7,108 nt of DNA from JARRRL01 sp037380725 (lineage in GTDB: Bacteria; Pseudomonadota; Gammaproteobacteria; Pseudomonadales; JANQJO01): positions 1 through 7,108 of the forward strand of contig JARRRL010000128.1 of the NCBI GenBank assembly GCA_037380725.1, given 5' to 3'. Position numbers and translations under genes: made by a program. Numbering within the stretch: position 1 is the first letter of the stretch; each line of letters opens with the position of its first letter. The notes under the pieces were generated by a model. That model ran no database searches and was not told the origin of the DNA. It saw nothing but the letters and a program-made list of their open reading frames with translations. Shown in pieces: positions 1 through 5,610 of the stretch.

Positions 1-1206
1 AAGCTACCTATTTACGAGCCTGGTTTGGACGATGTGGTGAAACGCTGTACTCACCAGGGGTTGTTGCATTTTTCGACTCAGCTTGAGGAGGCCATGCAAT
101 CGACTCCCATCCTGTTTATTGCTGTAGGCACGCCACCCGGGGAAGATGGTTCTGCCGATTTGAGCCACGTGTTGGCTGTGGCGCAGGAGATCGGTAAATA
201 CTTAACTGAGTATGCCGTGATTGTGGATAAAAGTACTGTGCCAGTTGGTACGGCTGAACGGGTTCGACAGACTATTCAAAAGGCGCTGAATGATCGATCT
301 ATTTCGCTTCCCTTTGATGTGGTTAGCAACCCTGAGTTTCTCAAAGAAGGCGCGGCCGTAGACGATTTTATGCGGCCCGATCGGGTGATAATCGGTACGG
401 ATAGTTCGCGTGCGCAAGCGTTGATGGAAGAGCTGTACGAACCGTTTGGGCGTACACGAGACAAAGTCATGGTAATGGGAATACGTGATGCAGAAATGAC
501 TAAGTACGCCGCCAATGCAATGTTAGCAACAAAAATATCATTCATGAATGAAATGGCCACCTTGTGTGAACGCTTAGGGGTTGATGTGGAAAATGTTCGG
601 CAAGGTATCGGGTCTGACTCGCGAATTGGCTACTCTTTTATTTATCCTGGTTGCGGGTATGGTGGCTCATGCTTTCCAAAAGACGTGAGTGCACTGGTGC
701 ACATGGCGGAGCAATCCGACTTCACACCATGGGTACTTGCTGCGGTGGAACGTCGTAATCGTGCACAGAAAAAACACCTTTTCGATCGCATTACGCAACA
801 CTACAAAGGAAACTTAACCAACCGGTGCTTTGCAATCTGGGGTTTGGCCTTTAAGCCCGGTACAGATGACATGCGTGAGGCCTCATCGCTTGTCATCATT
901 GACTTATTACTGGCCGCAGGTGCTTGTGTTAAAGTCTATGATCCCATTGCCTCGGCCACTGCCCGCAAAGCCATGCCTGAGATCTGGGTACAAGAAGGAA
1001 AGGTGACTTTTTGCGCTCATCAATACGAAGCTGTTCCTGAGGCCGATGCGCTCATTCTCGTGACAGAATGGAAATTTTTCCGACAACCTGACTTTGATTT
1101 TTTACAGCGTACCTTGAAAGAACCTGTCATTTTTGATGGTCGTAATCAATATGATCCCGCACGCTTAAGAGAGCGTGGTTTTACTTATTATGGTATTGGT
1201 CGCTAA
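1..1206 (+). CDS. ugd: UDP-glucose 6-dehydrogenase, 5' partial
   Basis: Oxidises UDP-glucose to UDP-glucuronate in the cytoplasm with two NAD+, supplying uronic acid for polysaccharide synthesis. The frame is open from base 1 (the first codons read KLPIYEPGL, a typical family stretch), so the gene starts upstream; roughly 45-60 residues, including the Rossmann glycine motif, are missing. Counting codons from base 1: GTPPGEDGSADL near 43, TVPVGT at 79, NPEFLKEG at 110, and the catalytic cysteine in GGSCFPKD at codon 224 (bases 670-672). The C-terminal UDP-binding domain carries GLAFKPGTDDMREAS near 281 and a TEW motif near 355. All three domains of the UDP-glucose/GDP-mannose dehydrogenase family are accounted for apart from the lost start. 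The 401 codons present fit a full length of about 450. GDP-mannose dehydrogenase is a related alternative, but the motifs fit UDP-glucose dehydrogenase better. Stop TAA at 1204-1206. Confidence 0.95.
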   Translation, partial: KLPIYEPGLDDVVKRCTHQGLLHFSTQLEEAMQSTPILFIAVGTPPGEDGSADLSHVLAVAQEIGKYLTEYAVIVDKSTVPVGTAERVRQTIQKALNDRSISLPFDVVSNPEFLKEGAAVDDFMRPDRVIIGTDSSRAQALMEELYEPFGRTRDKVMVMGIRDAEMTKYAANAMLATKISFMNEMATLCERLGVDVENVRQGIGSDSRIGYSFIYPGCGYGGSCFPKDVSALVHMAEQSDFTPWVLAAVERRNRAQKKHLFDRITQHYKGNLTNRCFAIWGLAFKPGTDDMREASSLVIIDLLLAAGACVKVYDPIASATARKAMPEIWVQEGKVTFCAHQYEAVPEADALILVTEWKFFRQPDFDFLQRTLKEPVIFDGRNQYDPARLRERGFTYYGIGR

Positions 1207-1284
1207 CAGAGCAGCCTAACACTACAACACATTGTGCTCGCTCGCAGCAATAACGCTTTACACGTTAAGGCGCTATGTGCTCTG
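1207..1284. repeat. Nested imperfect inverted repeats between ugd and the exosortase gene
   Basis: The outer arms CAGAGCA (1207-1213) and TGCTCTG (1278-1284) are exact inverted copies, starting right after the ugd stop codon. Next inside, GCCTAAC (1214-1220) pairs with GTTAAGGC (1264-1271) with one bulged base. A competing inner hairpin has arms 1250-1260 and 1266-1276 around a five-base loop CACGT, with one mismatch and one G-T pair. No run of T follows, so it is not a standard intrinsic terminator. It may attenuate transcription, stabilise the ugd message or bind a regulator. I see no gene and no convincing promoter in the 110-base gap. Confidence 0.5.
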
Positions 1285-1305
1285 AGAGTTGTACGTAATC
1301 GAATT

Positions 1306-1309
1306 GAGG
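1306..1309 (+). promoter_or_regulatory. Ribosome binding site for the exosortase TTG start
   Basis: GAGG sits seven bases before TTG at 1317. An in-frame TGA at 1305-1307 blocks any start further upstream, and the hydrophobic first membrane segment begins about ten residues after this TTG, so the unusual start codon is well supported. Confidence 0.65.
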
Positions 1310-1316
1310 TTTTCAG

Positions 1317-2810
1317 TTGATCAAAGCGCCAAGGCTATATGGCTGGCAATTAAGCCCAGTGCTTCTAAGCCTGCTGTTTTTCCCTTTGGTGTGGTGGCAC
1401 CTGGGTGTAGAGTGGTTGGCCGGTGAGCAAGATCTTGCTCACGGTTTTCCCGCTCTGCTTGCTTACCTGTTTGTGTTAACGCGAGAGCCTTTTGAGCACA
1501 AACGCTTGACGTTCTATGAAAAAATGTTCTCTACAGCCGCTTTAATGGCCTTGTCCGCCTTGTACGTGCTTGCGGAGCTGGTCAATATCGATTTACTGAC
1601 TTACCTCAGTCTTCTGGCTGCCTTGCCGTGTCTCATTGCTCGTTTATATGGTTGCTCAAATGCGCTGCGATTTTGGCATTTACATGTGTTTTTTCTGTTG
1701 CCACTACCGCTTTGGGACAGTCTCCTGGAGCCATTGGTTAATGTAGCCAGTTTTGTCAGTTCGGCCTTTATGGGACTCTTTGATCTTCCCATTTTGATTG
1801 AAGGCAACAGTATCACGACGCCAGCAGGACGCATCCTCATTGCTGAAGGGTGCTCGGGTATTCGCTATTTTCTCGTTTCTCTGATCATCAGTTATCTGCT
1901 GTCCATTTTAAATGGATATAACGGATGGCGCCTCATCACCACAGTCGTTCTCGGCGCTTTTTTAGGATTGATTGCCAATTGGGTTCGCATCATATTACTT
2001 ATTTTCGTTGGTTACTTTTCAAAGATGCAAAGCAGTCTGATGAGTGATCATGAAAGTTTTGGCTGGATAGTCTTTGCTTCCTTTTGTTTACCGGCACTGT
2101 ATTTTGCACCACACCGTATGCCGGATTCAGTATCAATTTCCCCGGCCTTGAGGCCACATGTGAAAACGCTTGTAACGCTTATTGCATTGGGTATCATGAC
2201 AACCGCAATGGTTTTGTGGCTTCGCGTCCCCAATCTCGATCAGCCTGCCCCTTTCCTGTTCAATCAAAAGGCCTGGCTTGCTCTTTCGAAAAGTCCTGCA
2301 GTGGGTGTCGTTTCACCTTCAATTCCGACTACATATTGGCAACACCATACTTTAGACGTTAAATTGGTTGCGGCGCACAATCGGCGTCAGACCATTGATG
2401 ATAAGCTTGTGCCTTTTTTCAATCAGTCCCGTGTAGGCGAACATTGGTTTCTTGAGGAGACGAAATCCTTGGCGGTTGAAACAAAGGTGTTTCAAGGTGA
2501 AGTTTTCAAGTCATTGACCACAGCTCAACGTGTTTTATCCGTTCAAATGTTTGTGGTAGGTGCTAATATAACCGGTAGTTTCGCGAAGGCTAAGCTGTTG
2601 CAACTTCCAGCCTTACTGACCAAACAGAACTCGTTTTGGTATTTTTTACTTCAAACGCCGTGTGTAACAAAAGATTGTGCAATGGCTGCTGAAAAAATAC
2701 AAAGCGCTTTCCAAGATGTGATGGTTTTCTCTCCGTCACAATCAGTCCATGAAACTGAATACCAATATGGCCAATACGAACATTTGTTCCAAAAAGCACG
2801 TGACATGTAG
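1317..2810 (+). CDS. xrt: Exosortase with fused EpsI-type C-terminal domain (XrtA-like)
   Basis: Predicted inner-membrane cysteine protease/transpeptidase that cleaves short C-terminal sorting signals (PEP-CTERM type) of exported proteins; members are usually encoded with EPS genes. Length 497 residues. About eight or nine hydrophobic segments lie between residues 11 and 301. The expected catalytic triad is visible: Cys179 in AEGCSGIRY, Arg224 in NWVR, and His245 in DHESFGW. Residues 302-497 form a soluble, probably periplasmic part resembling EpsI (DUF3485), which in XrtA-type proteins is fused to the exosortase; its landmarks are DDKLVPFFN near 361 and FVVGANITGSFAKAK near 412. That fusion and the length are why I call it XrtA-like, but the exact subfamily cannot be settled by eye. 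The start is TTG with GAGG seven bases upstream. Its stop codon forms part of the ribosome binding site of the next gene. No sorting substrate is encoded in this window. Confidence 0.88.
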   Translation: MIKAPRLYGWQLSPVLLSLLFFPLVWWHLGVEWLAGEQDLAHGFPALLAYLFVLTREPFEHKRLTFYEKMFSTAALMALSALYVLAELVNIDLLTYLSLLAALPCLIARLYGCSNALRFWHLHVFFLLPLPLWDSLLEPLVNVASFVSSAFMGLFDLPILIEGNSITTPAGRILIAEGCSGIRYFLVSLIISYLLSILNGYNGWRLITTVVLGAFLGLIANWVRIILLIFVGYFSKMQSSLMSDHESFGWIVFASFCLPALYFAPHRMPDSVSISPALRPHVKTLVTLIALGIMTTAMVLWLRVPNLDQPAPFLFNQKAWLALSKSPAVGVVSPSIPTTYWQHHTLDVKLVAAHNRRQTIDDKLVPFFNQSRVGEHWFLEETKSLAVETKVFQGEVFKSLTTAQRVLSVQMFVVGANITGSFAKAKLLQLPALLTKQNSFWYFLLQTPCVTKDCAMAAEKIQSAFQDVMVFSPSQSVHETEYQYGQYEHLFQKARDM

Positions 2811-2812
2811 GA
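2808..2812 (+). promoter_or_regulatory. Ribosome binding site overlapping the exosortase stop codon
   Basis: TAGGA includes the TAG stop of the exosortase gene and lies five bases before ATG at 2818. It favours 2818 over the in-frame ATG at 2812, which overlaps the site, and over ATG at 2749, which would lie well inside the exosortase gene. The arrangement suggests translational coupling of the two genes. Confidence 0.6.
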
Positions 2813-2817
2813 TGAAC

Positions 2818-5610
2818 ATGAAGGTGATATCTGATAACGCAGTCCAGATCCTTCACGATGGGAAACCAACGTTATTGGGGATTGGTTTGCCTTTACCGTC
2901 AGGACAAGTACAGGACATAGAATGCCTGAACATGACACTTTCTGGAGAGAACGTGCCTATGGTCAGCGATGTTCGCGCCACTTGGCCTGATGGTTCGGTA
3001 CGCTGGTGCTGGTGTGAAACCATTGTGCCATCCAGTGGTGTGTTAGCTGTTGGCACAGTAGAAGAATTTCCTGGTGAAACCAGCGTCAATGTACGACACG
3101 ACTCCAATGCATCAAACAACGTCAGTTTACCAAATGACCCCGCCACATTACGTTCACCACGTCCATTTGTTTTGCCTGTTCCAAATACTGCATCGATTGA
3201 CGCGCCGGGTTTGACGCGTGTGTCGTTGGCAGCACTTGGACTAACTTTAATGAATGTGGAAACAGCGCATACTACTGCACATAATCAAGTGCCTCGTTTT
3301 CTCGATTTGTACGTCATTCTAAATGTGGCGGGTGAAAAGCATCATGCTCCACTCACCAATCTAGCAACTCAAACCAAGCATTCGCCTCTGACACACCAAG
3401 CCATTGTCACCGGAAAAATAGCACTTCCTATGGGGCGCCATCTCAATATTTCGCTTACGCTCAACGCTTGTGCACGTACTGGAGAAGCATCCTTAACGTT
3501 GCGTATACACAATCCTCGACGGGCAATGCACGCAAATGGTCGTTGGGATCTTGATGACCCCAGCAGCTGTTTTATTGAGTCTTTTGAACTCATCTGGATG
3601 TGCAAGCATACATCGGTTGCTTTACATCTGGATGATGACGGCAAATCTGCGGATGCCGCCGCTACGATTGATGTGTCCAACCAATGTTGTGAACCGGGAC
3701 AGGACAGTCAGCGTTCGAAGCAGAGTGATGCAATACACTGTGGGTCTTTTTCTTTAACGCAAAAAGGCAGTGGCGGTGAAAATTGGCAAAGCCCAATTCA
3801 CTGGGATACGACGCGTTGTAGCACGGTACAGGCTCGTGGATTCGAACTGAACGTGAATGGAAACTATACTCAAGGGTTACGCGCCAATCCCATCGTGTTC
3901 TTTATGTCTGGCGTAAATACGGAAAACGATTTAAACGCCTCGTCGGTGGGGTTGGCTATTCGCTTACGTTCATTTTGGCAGAATTTCCCAATGGGTTTAC
4001 GCGGTGATGCAGACCGCATTACATTCCAACTTTTTCCGCAGCCCACGGAACTTCAAGGGGGAGAAAGTAAAACCTGGCATTTTGACTTAGTTCTTGATCA
4101 AGAAAGCAGCAGTCGGTCAGTAAACTCACTTATTCAGGATATCCGAAGTCAGGTTGTGTCACAAGCGCAGGTCCGGTATAACCCTGACTACTTAAATGCC
4201 TGCCGTTGTTTACCTCATCTGCAAATTGGCTCAGCAGCAACGTCTTTAAACAATCTTATTTTTCGAGGTATTACGGGCAAAAGCAATTTTTTCTATAAAC
4301 GGGAACGATGTGATGTCTATGGTTGGCGTCACTTTGGTGAGTTGTGGGCAGATCATGAAACGGCTCTAACGCCTCATCAGAACTACTTCATTTCACATTA
4401 CAACAATCAGTATGACCCGTTGATGGGTATGACTTTGCAGTATTTACATTGGGGTGAGCTCACCTGGTTGGAACTCATTCATCCTTTGAGCCAACACATT
4501 CAGGACATAGATATTTACGATACTCAAGGGGATAAACCCGAATACAATGGCGGTTTGTTTTGGCATACCGATCACTATTTAACCGCTGAAACCAGTAGTC
4601 ACCGCTCTTATTCTAAATATCACAATGCTGCTTACGAAGGTTACGCCGGTGGCGGTGGGCCAGGTGGCCAGCATTGCTATACTACGGGTCTCGCCTTGCA
4701 ATACTGGCTGTTTGGTGATCAAAATGCGAAAGAGAAAGCGCTGCAATTGTGCCATTGGATTCGGTGCTTTTACAACGGCAATGGCAGTATATTAGATCGT
4801 ACGTTTCGACTGGCGACCATTGATTTTAAGCGGCAACAGTTGACTAATATTGGCGTCAAAACTCCTGGTTTCCGCTACCCTTTAGACAGAGGGACAGGAA
4901 ATTTCATCAATGCGTTACTGGACGCCTATGAACTGACAAACAATGTGTCTCTGTTAAATGAAGTCAGCGGTATCATACGTCAAACGATTCATCCACGTGA
5001 AAATATTGCAAAACGCCACTTGTTGGATGCTGAAAATGCTTGGTTTTACACTGTTTTTTTGCAAGCTGTAGTTCGATATTTGTGCCTCAAAGAGTCCTTG
5101 GTTCTTATCGACAGCGACTACTGGTACGGACGCCACAGTTTTATGCACTATGCAACATGGATGTTATCAAACGAAAAATTTTATTTGGATACCCCGGATC
5201 AATTGGAATTTCCCAATGATACGTGGTGTGCACAGGAAATACGCAAAGCGAACTTACTTTGTTACGGCTGGTATTTCGCTCCAGAGCCTGAACCGGAATA
5301 CCTCACTCGCGCTGAGCAATATTACCAATATATTAGTCAACGTTTGTCGCGTTCATCAGAGAGTGAGTACACACGCGTATTGGCGCTCTTGATGCAGAAT
5401 GATGGTGTTCAGCAGCGATTTTACGCCAGGCCTCGTTCCAATGTGGATTGGGTAGAGTTCGCTTATGATGCGGCACCTTGCTTTAGTTTTAAACAGATTT
5501 TGTTCGATTATCTGAAAGACATCATTCGAATCTGTAGTCACTTCTCCATACAGCGAGAGTTTGAATGGCTTGTACCTCGAGTACCCAAAATTTTTCGGAT
5601 ACAACTATGA
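2818..5610 (+). CDS. PcRGLX/YetA-like (RIFT barrel / alpha-alpha toroid) putative polysaccharide lyase
   Basis: A 930-residue protein from the chosen ATG. The N-terminal part reads like the RIFT-barrel domain of the PcRGLX/YetA family: GIGLPLPSGQV near residue 21 and RATWPDGSVRW near 53. A beta-sandwich-like middle ends around residue 430 and includes RSFWQNFPMGL (384-394) and FPQPTELQGGESKTW. The last half is helical and toroid-like, with aromatic and polar clusters typical of carbohydrate-active clefts: YGWRHFGELWADHE from 501, YNNQYDP at 528, HTDHY at 583, GGGGPGGQH ending at 619, and NDTWCAQEIRKANLL near 800. The reference member, PcRGLX, is an exo-rhamnogalacturonan lyase (PL26); substrate and catalytic residues here are unknown to me. 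No signal peptide or membrane segment is seen at the N-terminus under any available start, and cysteines are frequent, so a cytoplasmic location is likely. Its place between exosortase and glycosyltransferase suggests trimming or recycling of the EPS or its precursor, which is inference. A non-catalytic sugar-binding role is the alternative. Confidence 0.72.
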   Translation: MKVISDNAVQILHDGKPTLLGIGLPLPSGQVQDIECLNMTLSGENVPMVSDVRATWPDGSVRWCWCETIVPSSGVLAVGTVEEFPGETSVNVRHDSNASNNVSLPNDPATLRSPRPFVLPVPNTASIDAPGLTRVSLAALGLTLMNVETAHTTAHNQVPRFLDLYVILNVAGEKHHAPLTNLATQTKHSPLTHQAIVTGKIALPMGRHLNISLTLNACARTGEASLTLRIHNPRRAMHANGRWDLDDPSSCFIESFELIWMCKHTSVALHLDDDGKSADAAATIDVSNQCCEPGQDSQRSKQSDAIHCGSFSLTQKGSGGENWQSPIHWDTTRCSTVQARGFELNVNGNYTQGLRANPIVFFMSGVNTENDLNASSVGLAIRLRSFWQNFPMGLRGDADRITFQLFPQPTELQGGESKTWHFDLVLDQESSSRSVNSLIQDIRSQVVSQAQVRYNPDYLNACRCLPHLQIGSAATSLNNLIFRGITGKSNFFYKRERCDVYGWRHFGELWADHETALTPHQNYFISHYNNQYDPLMGMTLQYLHWGELTWLELIHPLSQHIQDIDIYDTQGDKPEYNGGLFWHTDHYLTAETSSHRSYSKYHNAAYEGYAGGGGPGGQHCYTTGLALQYWLFGDQNAKEKALQLCHWIRCFYNGNGSILDRTFRLATIDFKRQQLTNIGVKTPGFRYPLDRGTGNFINALLDAYELTNNVSLLNEVSGIIRQTIHPRENIAKRHLLDAENAWFYTVFLQAVVRYLCLKESLVLIDSDYWYGRHSFMHYATWMLSNEKFYLDTPDQLEFPNDTWCAQEIRKANLLCYGWYFAPEPEPEYLTRAEQYYQYISQRLSRSSESEYTRVLALLMQNDGVQQRFYARPRSNVDWVEFAYDAAPCFSFKQILFDYLKDIIRICSHFSIQREFEWLVPRVPKIFRIQL

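Noticed and set aside
202..560. Antisense open frames under ugd
   Set aside because: Short, no recognisable protein features, and fully covered by the strongly supported dehydrogenase frame.
1214..1271. Integron attC-like pair: GCCTAAC ... GTTAAGGC about 58 bases apart, just after a stop codon
   Set aside because: The 3' core has an extra base compared with GTTRRRY, the inner L-box arms are not complementary, and there is no integrase or cassette-like gene nearby. A chance match within an imperfect dyad is more likely.
1250..1276. Intrinsic terminator after ugd
   Set aside because: The hairpin is only moderately strong and is followed by GTGCTCTGAG with no run of T.
2749..2817. Longer lyase-like protein starting at ATG 2749 or 2812
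   Set aside because: 2749 would overlap the exosortase gene by 62 bases without a clear ribosome binding site; 2812 overlaps the AGGA site itself. ATG 2818 has AGGA at good spacing.
2590..3146. Antisense open frames across the exosortase/lyase-like junction
   Set aside because: They are mirror frames of two well-supported genes and show no domain or plausible ribosome binding site.
3369..3757. Antisense (3369-3680) and sense (3536-3757) small frames inside the lyase-like gene
   Set aside because: Alternative-frame translations with no family motif, lying inside one continuous 930-residue frame.
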